Program-made: the position numbers and the translations under genes
Shown here: positions 33,360 through 46,844 of the stretch, one piece after another
How positions within the stretch are numbered: the stretch's first letter is position 1
Layout: every line of letters begins with the position of its first letter
The notes under the pieces: model-generated
Seen by the model: the letters and a program-made list of their open reading frames with translations, nothing else
The model's database searches: none
Told to the model about the DNA's origin: nothing
Assembly (NCBI GenBank): GCA_003952965.2
Contig: CM025854.1
Location: forward strand, 30,646,883-30,710,882
DNA from: Morella rubra
Lineage: Eukaryota; Streptophyta; Magnoliopsida; Fagales; Myricaceae
Length of the DNA stretch: 64,000 nucleotides
Direction of reading: 5' to 3'

Positions 33360-36300
33360 AAAAAACTCTGATTTCAAATGGAATCAACTTAAGGCAAAGA
33401 TTCGTGACAATAAATCGCATACCAGAGAAGAACTTGCTGCCTGCTTCGCTTCTTACAATGAAGTTTTAGCCTGCCTTTAGGATCCTACGAGAGAATTTTA
33501 TAGATACCCGTCAAAATGAATTCACAAGAAACAATATATTTAAGATGATTCTACAAAGAACGGAAATTCTAATTAAAAGAAATCAAAGCTTAGCAGCTAC
33601 ATGATTCGCAAAAAGCTATGATTTAATAATATTTACAGGAGTACTTGAAGTACAAATTGGCTCACTCTTCATGATATGGATATATAGAATAAGTAGGTAA
33701 CAATTTAAGATAGATGCTTAACTCATGCAGAAACAAAGAAAAATATCTCAAGTTTTTTGCGAAGCACAAATGAGGGAGCTTCGTGGAGATGATGACCGAA
33801 ACTAGATTCGGTAGAAGCAGCCACGACGTGCAAGGATAAGCATGAAAAATAGATAAAGAGATTAAAAAAAGAAAAGTAAAAAGAAAGAAGAAGAATCCTA
33901 ACCTCAAACCTTTCTTCCCAGGAAAAAATAAGGCAATTAAGCAGCTTGTATATGGTGGTCGTCGGAAGACCTTCATGGGGAACTGGGAGTTTTAAGGAAT
34001 TTTAGTGACAGGTCCTGTGGAAGAGCCGAAAACAAACACTTATCCGAACGTGGTCTTAGGTCTTATTAATCTTGTATAGACGGCCTTAGGTGTGGACGTG
34101 TGGTCCTGGAAGCTCCAAAAAAATCCCAGATCAGGAAAGTAAATATTTCTTAATCATAGTACCGACACGGCAAAAACCATCCCACGTTTGATGTGCGTCA
34201 ACTAGATTATAATTTGTAAGAAGGAGTAACTCCAACTAAGTCATTTATTTTGCCGAATAAAGTAAGGTAGGAAGCATTCAACACTTTAATTTGAGTCTCG
34301 GGCTATAGCATCAGGCTCATAAGGCCGGGAACCATATCTGTGATGGCCCGAACTTGAGAAAGTGCGATAATGGCAAAATTCAAAGAAAGCGAGCCGAAAT
34401 GGGCCGGATGGTCCCTCAAGCTGCTGCCCAGTTTTGTATCTGAGCATTATGTGCCTAGTTTCCTAGTGCTTCACTGGGCAGAAATGCCGCCAGCATGGAG
34501 TTGCTAGGGGGTGTCACTGTCCATGAGCGAACGGCATGGATTCGTATGTTGGTTAACACCTATGACTGGCATGATTTGCTTTTATATCATACACATATCA
34601 ACATTAAAGATTTCATTCCTTCACTCGACTTGTATGCTAAAGTATCTGAAACCTCAACCAAATTTGGGTAAAAGTGATATTGTGCTTAATTACTCTGTGA
34701 TCCTTCTGATCTCTTCAAGTTGGCGATTGAGGAGGATCAATCTGTTACCTCTTCCAGGCTTCCCAACAACATTGGAGCCGTTGCCTGTTTCTTTTTGCCT
34801 CTCCTTCGTCCACTGATCTGAAGTAATCGTTTCTGTCACTGGTGACGTTATAAATGTTCGTACCACTGGACCATACACTTTTTTTTGTTTTCTAGACAAC
34901 TTCATTCATAATATCCAGTTCGGCTCCTTCAGGAATCCTGGGACCATATACGCTTACATTGAAAGTAAAAGGCATACAATTAATTCTCGCCCTTGGGCAC
35001 ATATGAAGAAGATCATGAACTTCATTTTGTCGCTGTGATTTAATTGGGAGCTATTGCAATGCCCATTGCTAACCGTACTGGGAATACAACCGAACAGGAA
35101 AACTACACATTCGAGAATACGTTCACTATTACAGAAACTTTTCCTTTTCCTTGTAGAAGGAAAAGATCAACAAATCAAAACATGCAGTAGGAATCTAGTT
35201 ACTAATATCCCAGATTCCAGAAACGGATTTCTAAAAAGTAGGATGCATGTAGAGCAACAGGTATAGGAAAAATTATTATATAATGAAAAAGTTTTCTCCA
35301 AAAGGATATTCCATAACATTTCCACCACAGTTTTTCATTACAAATTAAGCCCAACTCAGATAACCAACACTACCACGACATCTCATGAGAAAGGAAGTAA
35401 CGAGCAAATCAAATTTAAAAGACCAAATACTAATCAAGGATAAGGTCGACCAAAGCATGCATAACAAACGGAAATTGAAAACAAGGACACTCCATCAGAT
35501 ATTCTTCACGAACTCCAACACATATACCATCAATGTCTTGGAAATGTCCGACTCCATAGGACATTGTTGAATTGCCTCTGTACAGTCATGAGTACCGGAT
35601 CAAAATTTTCCACTATAGCTATCTCTATAATACAATTTGAGAATAAATAGACACTATATTTTAGTGTAGGGTCCACACTATTGTGATTATTTCTATCCAA
35701 ATTATACCGTATAATTTGGGTAAAGAATTGCAGAGAATTTTGGTCCCATACCAAAATAGTATGTACATGGACCAAGAATATGTATTTCATAAATGTGATG
35801 TGTAGTACTATCATGTGTTGCAGCATAATTGTACTTTGTATAGCGACGTTTTCTGTGTATTTTTGCGAAATCAGTAATGAAGGGATAGTTGCATAGTTTT
35901 GATCAGAATTGGTTTTGGCATATTTTGTTTGTTATATATAGTGACTCGATATTATAATTAGATCCTAAGAGAGGAAGAGTACTGCACGTACAGTCTTAGC
36001 TAGGGCGAGACCATATTGGCTCTAACGAGGATCATCCATTATGGCGAAGCATCACTTAAAAGAAGAGTTGAACAAATAAAAATAATCTAACAACTTACAT
36101 GTTTGGGCAGAAGCACTATATTGTGATTGATCAGCTTGATTTTGGCGGACGACCATCCTCCTTTATAACGTTTCGACGTCCTACTGCTGCGTATATAATA
36201 ACGCTTGAAATCAGTCGCCAAAAACAACAGCTTATTATAAGAACAAAATACGCTGAGATTTAGCAACCTAGCTAGTACTAGAATCGCGACAATGTCATGA

Positions 36301-37260
36301 GCATAAAATAAGGCTAACGTCGTCGATCGTGTTCCTGATTCTTCGGATAACCAAAGACAAGAGTTAAAGATATTGACCAAAGTATACCATTATATATGTT
36401 TTCAGTATATATCTAGAGCATGTGGTACTAGTACTACTGGTGCAGAAAGCAATAATATTATACATTTTCAAAGAGCTACTCTGCTGATGTTCCGCAGTCA
36501 AATAGGTTAAACGGCCTATTTTCTACAACAGAAATTCGTCCTACAATAATCCATAGAAAAAGAAGTATTCGGGAATATACATTTTGAAAAATCTGCCTTT
36601 AAAAATGAATGCAAAGTAATACCAAAAAGTTTAAAAATAATGTTATAGTTAATACCTGGGTTCCCTCTCGGGGTCATGTGCACTTATGTTGATGCCATGA
36701 TCAGCACGTACGTCAATGTCAGTAAGGTGTCAAAGTTCGACACTATAAGTAACAAAATCAAGATATTAAGCAAATATAAAGCATAGGGTGAGCATCCGCA
36801 TAATACTTTATAAAAAGAAATAATAACACGTGGTACTATCTTAACGATCACATTCTAACATAAGGCACAAAGCATATACATATGGTGCAAATTGCAAAAT
36901 GAATACTAGTTAACATAAGGTCCGAGTCCGGTGCACATTAATAGGTACTCGAATTTCTTTCGTTACCAAAAAAAAAATTAGTTAAAGAGTGCTAAATGTA
37001 ATTTTAACAAGAATTTAATGATATTCATACATAATATATAGTAAGCAAATGGCATAGAAAGCTGATAGAGGTGCAATATAGTGTTTCTGTTATATATCTT
37101 AGGTCGTGACTGCCTTTTTATTTTTCCTCTTTTGGTCTTGAATCATGTAAGGAACAAAAATAAGAGGTTGTATACTTGGGAAGATAAATTCAAAAAATTT
37201 ACTTAATATAAAGAGTGAATGTAAAGTATTCCATATGCCGAAAAGGTTTTAATTAAGTAC
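33360..37260. repeat. Segmental duplication, copy 1
   Basis: Nearly collinear with 41965-45985. The offset drifts from about 8600 to 8730 through small indels, and identity is high by eye. It contains the 5' flank and leader of the DUF247 gene and DNA without a confirmed gene. A minus-strand frame at 34690-34905 is open in both copies, with an in-frame 3-nt length difference, but matches no known family. Confidence 0.93.
33902..33924 (-). promoter_or_regulatory. Conserved DUF247 leader motif / putative 5'UTR exon end, copy A
   Basis: Reads TTCCTGGGAAGAAAGG then TTTGAG|GTTAGG on the minus strand, a motif shared with 42502-42524, 53760-53781 and 63247-63269. The GAG|GT end looks like a splice donor of a 5'UTR intron leading to the ATG at 33187. 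Inference from cross-locus conservation. Confidence 0.5.
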
Positions 37261-39800
37261 TAGGGTATATTCATACCTTGTAAGTGCCAAAGAAAAACCT
37301 AATTGTTATGTCATCATGAGCATTTCCATGTCCGTCAAGTGTCAAAGTTAGACACGTTTTGATCATGGTAAAAAAAAATTCAGTTTTGAGTTTTAAAGAG
37401 AAATTTGTTCTTAAGAAATTTTGTTAGGTTTGGTGAAAGTAGGTATGAAAATGAAAAATTGCTTGAGATAGAATAATTACTTGGGAGCCAAAATTTTGGC
37501 CCCAATAAAATAACTTCTTAAAATTATCTCTTTCTTCATCAAATCATCACCTTTCACTCTAAATAAATATAAAAAATTCATTCAATATTACCAATACTTT
37601 AATTTTATGGGCTGTTGTGAGAGTGGGTAACACAAGTTGATTTAGGAGAAGTTGGTTTTGGTGAGATTTTTAGAATTTGAAGTGTTTTGAGAATTTTTAT
37701 GATGTTAAAGTTTATTGGTATGTGTGCAGAAGTTGCTGAATTGTATTAGTATTTGAATATGTTCCGTTTGTAAATTTTAGAATTTATGTGTATCCTAAAA
37801 TACAAACCAAAACGAACAACCCCTTAGTTTAATTTTTCATATATTTTCAAATGTTAATCATAAATAATAATACTAAATTTTTATACGAAAAAATCTTGCA
37901 ATTTTATTTAAAAGTTGTATTTTTTCTTTAAAAAATGTGGGTTCCACCAGACGTATTTTAAAGTTTTCTTAAAAGATCCATCTCGCTGAGCAGCAATATT
38001 GTCACCACGAGCGTCTCTCCCATTCCACCTCTTGGGGGCGGCGCTAGCTGTCAGGAGGTTGGATCTGTCTCCAGATCTCATCCCATGTGTTTTTTTAATT
38101 CCAAATATAGGATTTGATTTTCTTTTTCCCGTTTCAAAGGCTGAGTAGGTTGCACTGGAATTTGGAAGAGAAATTTTGATAATTTTTTTTTGTAGAAAAG
38201 TTTTTTCACTTAACATTCAGTTTGTTTTGAGGTAAAGTTGTTTAGAGTGTAAAATAGTTTCAATTGAATTTTATTTCAATAAAGTATTCTCATGTTTAAT
38301 ATTTTATTTTTACTTCAAAATATGTTTTTTAAAATTTTTTTAATATTTGATGCACATTATATTAATATTTTTCATAATCTTGATAAGTAAACTTGATTCT
38401 TAATACCAGTTTAAGATGAATGAAAAAAAACATATGTAATAATTAAATAAAATATTAAAAAAAGGTAATTTATTTTCCTATTTTTTGATTCTCCAACTGT
38501 CTGTGCAATTCAGTCTTTTCCCTCCCTCTCTTAGCTTGCAGCAAAACGACTGTCAATATGAGACTTTAGATAAAAGAAAGTGTAAAAAAGAACGAATGCA
38601 AATGATTGACATAATGTTAAATAAACAATGGGGAATGTGTATTACTTGGTGGGGAACCCAGGTAGACTATGCCATCGTCCTCCTCATCGTCCTTATCGCC
38701 TGTCAAAGTGAGATAATATTTGAAGTTAAATCCGACGTTGCCGTATAATAATATCGCCGAGGTTTTTTTGGAAAAAGAAGAGCTCCTACATAACAGTAAG
38801 CAAATGGCTTAAGAAGTTGATATAGGTGCAAAGTGGAGGTCTAAAGAGCTTTCTTTCTGTTATATTAATCTTAGGTCCTGCGTGACTTGTGTAGCTATGT
38901 TGGGGGTATTGCATTATGATTTTTTTTTTCTCTTTTGATCGTGGATCATATATGGAGCAATTTTTTTTTTTTGTTGAAATATATGGAACAAAAATTAATA
39001 GACAAAATTTCACCCTAAATGCATGCAAAGTACTCTCGGATGCCCCATAGTTTTAATATACTAGGGTGGTAAAAGAGAAAGTTGAGATTTTGAGTGGTAA
39101 AAATTTATCAAGACAACAATTTTTTAGAAAACTTTTTATTCGGAGTCGTGAAATCAGGTAGGGAGAATTAAAAAGTTGTTTGCGAAGAAATTTTGTATAA
39201 GTAGTACTATTCGTGTTAATTTTTATAGGGTGCTGTGAAAGTGCGTCCCATGGGTACTTAATTTGATGTAACATTTTTATTTATGTCTTTTTCAATGTTG
39301 ATCAGTAAAATATTCTACCGGGTTGCAAGAGAATGAAAAAACCTTAACTTTTTATGTAAGCAATTAAAAATTAAAAACGTCAAAGAAACCCAGTAGGCTT
39401 TAGGCATTTGACGAATTAGGTGTTTGAGTCTTAAAATGTTGAGGTGGTAAAAATGTTGGAGTTGGCGAAAAATTTAAAGAGAGATTGTTTGAATAATTTT
39501 TTTATATTTATTATAGTGAAAATAGATGATTTAATGGAGAGTGAAAAAATATTTTGTAATTATTATATTAAACCAAAATTTTAGGCTAACAAAGAACACA
39601 AGTACTGTGCTCGACAAATTTCATTTACTAACAGTTGTTTTTTTCGCTCCCTCTTTTAGAAGGTTCATTGACTGGCGCCTGCGGGTTACCTGGAGCAATG
39701 TTGGCGGTTTTAACCTTCATGAACCAGTTTCCTGTTAAAGCGAGACAATATAGTTAAACTGTCTGCCCTTACTAAAATACAAATCGGCCAAGAATATATA
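36600..39800. repeat. Diverged tandem modules of about 1.75 kb
   Basis: Related segments recur: the block starting AGTAAGCAAATGGC is at 37041 and again at 38793 with similar following sequence (CTGTTATATATCTTAGGTC versus CTGTTATATTAATCTTAGG). Short GTCAAAGT-centred segments recur at about 36730, 37345, 38705 and 39735. Attempts to read them as coding exons met stops or lacked acceptors. Role unknown. Confidence 0.55.
37640..37825. mobile_element. MITE-like AT-rich element, related copy
   Basis: Begins GTTGGTTTTGGTGAGATTTT and ends with ACCAAAACGAACAAC, roughly inverse, and resembles the 51215-51455 element. Non-coding. Confidence 0.45.
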
Positions 39801-40082
39801 AATTGATAATGTAAAAGAAGAAGCAGATGTCACGGTTGCCTAGTTATGCAAAGTCTGGGTTCAAAACATCCAGTTGAAATGGTACGCCAAATTACTCTAA
39901 CAACGGATGCGTGTAATGAAGTGCCAGTTGAAACTTTTTCATACGTTGGTGATGGGCACAAGTTTAAAGGCAACATAATTACCATTCCCCCCACCATGTC
40001 AACCTCGTCACGAGCTTGTTCTCCTAATTACCAAAACTCAAGACACTCTTATGGAACGGTTTACCCTTAAACCCAACCCAAC

Positions 40083-40111
40083 ATCCCCCCCCCCCCCCCC
40101 CCCCCCCCCCC
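40083..40111. repeat. Poly-C tract
   Basis: A run of more than 20 C between ACATC and CGCGCAAA. The plus-strand and minus-strand 'ORFs' across it are poly-Pro and poly-Gly artefacts. The exact length is probably unreliable. Confidence 0.85.
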
Positions 40112-40518
40112 GCGCAAACACCCAACATGCCTCACATGTTACCCAATACCTGCTCGTTGGGAAACTTACATCCCAGAAACCTCTCAATGAAACAGTGACC
40201 ATTAGTACTGCAATCCGGGATGGTAATTTGTCAAACATTTGATCATCGAAGACTTTGGAGGCCATATATTCTTTCATTTTCAAATTCAACAGCCTAGTTT
40301 ATAAGGAAAAAGTCATCTCTAGCCCTGCCCCATGTAAAGGACAACTGATTTGTCATCAACCAATTAAGTAAAAGGCCCTAGCAATCACCTTGATAGAGTC
40401 AATACATGGCAAAACAATCAAGAACATGAAAGAAAAATTTGAAAGCAAGGGGAAATAAGGCCAATAGTGGTCTATAGAAAAGGACCATCACATTTGCAGT
40501 TATAGAAGCAGCCCACAG

Positions 40519-41314
40519 TAGTGGCGGAACCAGGACTCGAGTTGAGAGGGGCAAACTCTTAAGACGAAATAATAAAAAATATTTTTCCTATTAGACGACT
40601 CCATGATGGCTGTTTTTTAAATAAAAATTTATCCATTATCTAACAAAACGAAAGTTCATCAACTAATTAACTAATCAAAATTAAGAACAATAACCTTCAA
40701 CAAATCACAATTGACTATGTGTAAATAAACAATCCCAAAATCCAATTCAGCATAGATTTGATTGAGTAGAAATTTGTAGCTTAAGTTCACAAATGTCTTC
40801 ATGGCTTTGACATGGACAGTCAATTGATGAACATAGCATTTAGGATGAAATTTACTTAATATACACAACATCGCACCTATAAGTAAATATGTTTAGAAAT
40901 AAAGAATGACTCAATTTTTAGGAAAATTTAGAAGTTAGAGACTCAACTTCCTCATAAGTCATAACACATTTCTTTGCTAAAGACCTGAGAATTGTGTTTG
41001 TAAAAAAGTATATTTTTTTTCCGAAAAAGAAATCACTTAGCACCTTATTTCGAGTACAATTATTTGGTTGGTCTAGAAATTTTCCCATCTTTCAAAATCA
41101 GAAACATGAGAAACCCAAAACATCCAATACATATCTCCCCCCTCACTTTCTCAGTTAAAAACGTAAAGATTGCACAGAAACTGTATTGAAAATTCTTGAA
41201 AGAGCACAGTCACTAACCTATCCTAACCCACAATAGAAATACATACATCAAACAAAAACATTCAAATAGGGCAAAATAATCAATCTTATTCCTTTCAAAA
41301 TGAGGACAAAAACT

Positions 41315-41347
<33 letters not shown>

Positions 41348-41435
41348 TATATAAAAAGGACAAAACACATGTAAAAAAAAATGACAGAATGGATGGGGGC
41401 GGCCGCCCTGGCTTGCCCCCTTCCTTTCGCCACTA
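40519..41435. mobile_element. Non-autonomous DNA element with TAGTGGCG terminal inverted repeats
   Basis: Left end TAGTGGCGGAACCAGG; right end CGCCACTA preceded by GCTTGCCCCCTTCCTTT, the imperfect inverse. The 917-bp interior has an AT-rich body and a (TA)n tract at about 41317-41354. A related copy lies inverted at 51465-52116, so this is a repeat family. No transposase is seen. A target duplication was not identified, so the superfamily is open. Confidence 0.7.
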
Positions 41436-41964
41436 ATTAGAGCAATATTATAATAGATCACGAGAAGAAATCCATGATAACATATAGTCGCAAGATGCAC
41501 ATCACGTGCAATCGTAGACATGAATGGATAATTTAACCTATTGAACCTGCTAACGAAACTCTATAAATTTCTTCTCTCTGACATGCTATCAAACAAACAC
41601 AAGCTTCAAGCCAGAATGCGAAAGCAAGTAAATTGAAATTTTCTCATCTAATTATGTCTTTCTTTCTTTTTTGAAAGTTATTACAAGTGTGGGAAATAAC
41701 GGGAAATAAGGAAGAGAGAAGCAAGGGAACAAGGTAGCAAGAACACACCAAAAGGGATTCGGCATCATAAAGGAGGGACTGTGCCTAGAATAAAAAATAT
41801 CCTGCCTTTTAATTTCAACACACAAAGTCATGTTTTTCTTCTTTTAAAAGTTTTTATTTTTCTGAACTTTAGAAGAGGAAAGTCATTCTGATCAACCAGT
41901 CAAACATAACCCAAAAGACATTGTTTCTTAAAAAATAAAAAAATAAAAAAATAATAATAAAAAA

Positions 41965-44900
41965 AAACTCTGATTTCAAATGGAATCAACTTAAGGCAAA
42001 GATTCGTGACAATAAATCGCATACCAGAGAAGAACTTGCTGCCTGCTTCGCTTCTTACAATGAAGTTTTAGCCTGCCTTAAGGATCCTACGAGAGAATTT
42101 TATAGATACCCGTCAAAATGAATTCACAAGAAACAATATATTTAAGACGATTCTACAAAGAACGGAAATTCTAATTAAAAGAAATCAAAGCTTAGCAGCT
42201 ACATGATTCGCAAAAAGCTATGATTTAATAATATTTACAGGAGTACTTGAAGTACAAATTGGCTCACTCTTCATGATATGGATGTATAGGATAAGTAGGT
42301 AACAATTTAAGATAGATGCTTAACTCATGCAGAAACAAAGAAAAATATCACAAGTTTTTTGCGAAGCACAAATGAGGGAGCTTCGTGGAGATGATGACCG
42401 AAACTAGATTCGGTAGCAGCAGCCACGACGTGCAAGGATAAGCATGAAAAATAGATAAAGAGATTAAAAAAAGAAAAAAAAAGAAAGAAGAAGAATCCTA
42501 ACCTCAAACCTTTCGTCCCAGGAAAAAATAAGGCAATTAAGCAGCTTGTATATGGTGGTCGTCGGAAGACCTTCATGGGGAACTGGGAGTTTTAAGGAAT
42601 TTTAGTGACAGGTCCTGTGGAAGAGCCGAAAACAAACACTTATCCGAACGTGGTCTTAGGTCTTATTAATCTTGTATAGACGGCCTTAGGTGTGGACGTG
42701 TGGTCCTGGAAGCTCCAAAAAAATCCCAGATCAGGAAAGTAAATATTTCTTAATCATAGTACCGACACGGCAAAAACCATCCCACGTTTGATGTGCGTCA
42801 ACTAGATTATAGTTTGTAAGAAGGAGTAACTCCAACTAAGTCATTTATTTTGCCGAATAAAGTAAGGTAGGAAGCATTCAACACTTTAATTTGAGTCTCG
42901 GGCTATAGCATCAGGCTCATAAGGCCGGGAACCATATCTGTGATGGCCCGAACTTGAGAAAGTGCGATAATGGCAAAATTCAAAGAAAGCGAGCCGAAAT
43001 GGGCCGGATGGTCCCTCAAGCTGCTGCCCAGTTTTGTATCTGAGCATTATGTGCCTAGTTTCCTAGTGCTTCACTGGGCAGAAATGCCGCCAGCATGGAG
43101 TTGCTAGGGGGTGTCACTGTCCATGAGCGAACGGCATGGATTCGTATGTTGGTTAACACCTATGACTGGCATGATTTGCTTTTATATCATACACAGATCA
43201 ACATTAAAGATTTCATTCCTTCGCTCGACTTGTATGGTAAAGTATCTGAAACCTCAACCAAATTTGGGTAAAGTGATATTGTGCTTAATTACTCTGTGAT
43301 CCTTCTGATCTCTTCAAGTTGGCGATTGAGGAGGATCAATCTGTTACCTCTTCCAGGCTTCCCAACAACATTGGAGCCGTTGCCTGTTTCTTTTTGCCTC
43401 TCCTTCGTCCACTCTGAAGTAATCGTTTCTGTCACTGGTGACGTTATAAATGTTCGTACCACTGGACCAAACAATATTTTTATTTTCTTGACAACTTCAT
43501 TCATAATATCCGGTTCGGCTCCTTCAGGAATCCTGGGACCATATACGCTTACATTGAAAGTAAAAGGCATACAATTAATTCTCGCCCTTGGGCACATATG
43601 AAGAAGATCATGAACTTGATTCTGTCGCTGTGATTTAATTGGAAGCTATTGCAATGCCCATTTCTAACCATATTGGGATTACAACCGAACAGGAAATTAA
43701 ACTACACATTGGAGAATACGTTCAGTATTCCAGAAACTTTTCCTTTTCCTTGTAGAAGGAAAAGATCAACAAATCAAAACAAGCAGTAGGAATCTAGTTA
43801 CTAATATCCCATATTCCATAAACGGATTTCTAAAAAGTAGGATGCATGTAGAGCAACAGGTATAGGAAAAATTATTATATAATGAAACAGTTTTCTCCAA
43901 AAAGGATATCTCCATAATATTTCGACCACAGTTTTTCATTACAAATTAAGTCCAACTCAGATAACCAACACTACCACGATATCTCATGAGAAAGGAAGTA
44001 ATGAGCAAATCAAATTTAAAAGACCAAATACTAATCAAGGATAAGGTCGACCAAAGCACGCATAACGAACGGAAATTGCCAACAAGGACACATCATCAGA
44101 TATTCTTCACGAACTCCAACACATATATGATGTACCATCAATGTCCTGGAAATGTCCGACTCCATAAGACATTGTCGAATTGCCTCTGTACAGTCAGTAT
44201 TACCGGATCAGAATTTTCTATAATCTATATAATACAATTTGAAAATAAATAGATCACAATGTGAATTTTATTGTAGAGTACTCACACTACTTAAAACGTC
44301 ACATGCATGGACAACATTAAATAGTCAAGAATTTATTTATTGTGATTATTTTTATCTAAATTACACTATACAATTCGGGTAAAGAATTGTAGATAATATA
44401 ATCTTGGTTCTATACTAAACTAGCATGTGCGTGGACCAAGATATATTTCATAAATGCATGTGATGTGTAGTGTTGATTATGTGTTGCAGCATAATTGTAC
44501 TTTGTATATATAGAGACTTTTTCTGTGTATTTTTACAAAATCAGTAATGAAGGGATAGTTGCATAGTTTTGATCTAGAATTGGTTTTGGCATATTTTGTT
44601 TGTTATATATAGTGACTCGATATTATAATTAGATCCTAAGAGACGAAGACGGCATGTACAGTCTTAGCTAGGGTGCGACCATATTGGCTCTAACGAGAGG
44701 AACATCCATTATGGCGAAGCATCACTTAAAAGAAGAGTAAAACAAATAAAAATAATCTAACAACTTACATGTTGGGGCAGAAGCACTAGAAGATTGAGAC
44801 TGATCTTTTTTTTCTTTCTTGGCAATTGTGATTAATCTTGATTCTGGCTGAAGATCATAATTATCAACAAACTTTATAGCCCGTCCAGCTCTTAGTGCTG

Positions 44901-45985
44901 CGTATATAATAAAGCTTGAAATTAGTCGCCAAAAACTACAGCTTATAACGAGTTGAACAAAATACGCTGAGATAGCAACCTTGCTAGTAATAGAATCGCG
45001 ACAATGTCATGAGCATAAAATAAGTCTAACGTCGATCATGTTCCAGATTCTTCGGATAACCAAAGACAAGAGTTAAAGATATTGACCAAAGTATCCCATC
45101 ATATATATATATGTTTTCAGTATATAGAGCATGTGGTACTAGTACTACTGATGCAGAAAGCAATAATATTATACATTTTCAAAGAGCTACTCTGCTGATG
45201 CTCCGCAATCAAATAGGTTAAACGGCCTATTTTCTACAACAGAAATTCGTCCTACAATAATCCACAGAAAAAAGAAGTATTCGGGAATATACATTTTTAA
45301 AAAATTTGCCTTAAATAATGAATGCAAAAGTAAGACCAAAATGCCCAAAAAGTTTAAAAATAATGTTATAGTTAATACCTGGGGTCCCGGACCGGCGGGG
45401 CCTGACTTATGTAATTGATGCCATGATCAGCACGAACGTTGATGTCAGTAAGGTGTCAAAGTTCGACAATATAAGTAACAAAATCAAGATATTAAGCAAA
45501 TATACAGCATAGCGTGAGCATCCGCATAATATTTTATAAAAGAAATAATAACACGTGGTACAATCTTGATGATTACATTCTAACATAAGGTACATAGCGT
45601 ATACATATGGTGCAAATTGCAAAATGAATACTAGTTAACATAAGGTCCGAGTCCGGTCCACATTAATAGATACTCGAATCTCTTTCATTACCAAAAAAAA
45701 AAAAAATTAGTTAAAGAGTGCTAAGTGTAATTTTAACAAGAATTTAATGATATTCATACATAATATATAGTAAGCAAATGGCTTAGAAAGCTGATAGGGG
45801 AGGTGCAATATAGTGTTTCTGTTATATATCTTAGGTCGTGACTGCCTTTTTATTTTTCCTCTTTTGGTCTCGAATCATGTAAGGAACAAAAATAAGATGT
45901 TGTATAATTGGGAAGATAAATTCAAAAAATTTACTTAATACAAAGAGTGAATGTAAAGTATTCCATATGCCGAAAAAGTTTTCAT
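41965..45985. repeat. Segmental duplication, copy 2
   Basis: Copy of 33360-37260 in the same orientation. It starts just beside where the DUF247 coding sequence would be, so the leader and upstream flank are present without the gene. It contains an insertion relative to copy 1 at about 44790-44880. At its right end homology jumps to an inverted piece (45985-46225) and then to the 38190-38790 region (46240-46790). Confidence 0.92.
42502..42524 (-). promoter_or_regulatory. Orphan DUF247 leader motif, copy B
   Basis: Same motif as 33902-33924 (one change: TTTCGTCCC on the plus strand) inside the duplicated block, but no DUF247 coding sequence follows downstream on the minus strand. Confidence 0.5.
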
Positions 45986-46225
45986 TAATCACTTTAAAAA
46001 TTTTTACCACCCAAAATCTCAACTCTCTCTTTTACTATGGGGCATCCGAGAGTACTTTGCATTCATGTAGTGTGAAATTTAGTGTATTAATTTTTGTTCC
46101 ATTTATGATCCACGTACGATCAAAAGAGAAAAAAAAATATCATAATGAAGTACCCCCAACATAGTTACAAGTCACGCAGGACCTAAGATTGATATAACAG
46201 AAAGAAAGCTCTTTAATTAGACCCT
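45985..46225. repeat. Inverted copy of 38830-39110
   Basis: Reverse complement of 38830-39110: CACCCAAAATCTCAAC, GGGGCATCCGAGAGTACTTT and ACATAGTTACAAGTCACG are all recognisable as the opposite strand of the first block. A deletion of about 17 bp distinguishes it. Confidence 0.88.
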
Positions 46226-46239
46226 CCACTTTTTTTGAT

Positions 46240-46790
46240 AACCATTTTTTTTTTTTAGAAAAGTTTTTTTTATTTAACATTCAGTTTGTTTTGAGGTAGA
46301 GTTGTTTAGAGTGTAAAATAGTTTCAAGTGAATTTTATTTCAATATAGTATTCTAATTTTTAATATTTTATTTTTACTTCAAAATATGTTTTTTTAAAGT
46401 ATTTTCAATATTTGATGCACATTATATTAATATTTTTGATAATGTTGATAAGTAAACTTGATTCTTAATACCAGTTTAAGATAAATGAAAAAAAAAACAT
46501 ATGTAATATATAATGAAATAAAATATTAAAAAAAAGTAATTTATTTTCCTATTTTTTGATTCTCTAACTGTCTGTGCAATTCTCTGTTTTTTCTCTTAGC
46601 TTGCAGCAAAACGACTGTCAATATGAGACTTTAGATAAAAGAAAGTGTCAAAAAGAACGAATGCAGATGATTGACAATATCTGAAGTTAAATCCGACGTT
46701 GCCGTCTCATGACAATAATATCGCCGAGGTTTTTGGGGGAAAAATAAGAGCTCCTACGTAACAGTAAGCAAATGGTTTAACAGTAAGCAA
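46240..46790. repeat. Direct copy of 38190-38800
   Basis: Shares AACATTCAGTTTGTTTTGAG, AGCTTGCAGCAAAACGACTG and AAATCCGACGTTGCCGT with 38190-38800 in the same orientation, with about 110 bp missing at about 46675. It ends with a doubled AACAGTAAGCAAATG next to the MULE. Confidence 0.9.
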
Positions 46791-46844
46791 ATGTGCGGCC
46801 CTCGTGGTCTGCGTAAACATTGGGACAAAAAATCAGATACGGTT

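Noticed and set aside
33662-33976. Open frame MKVFRRPPYTSC... (also at 42325-42576)
   Set aside because: It is the DUF247 leader region; the open frame ends in low-complexity Phe/Leu from a T-rich intron.
36655-39760. Possible repeated coding exons on the minus strand around the GTCAAAGT-centred segments
   Set aside because: Donor-like sites exist, but each frame meets a stop close upstream or lacks an AG acceptor; kept only as repeats.
40038-40289. Minus-strand 83-codon frame with poly-Gly, and plus-strand poly-Pro frame
   Set aside because: Translation of a poly-C tract; the MKEYMASKVFDDQ start with a GTAAGT donor is suggestive, but no following exon could be joined.
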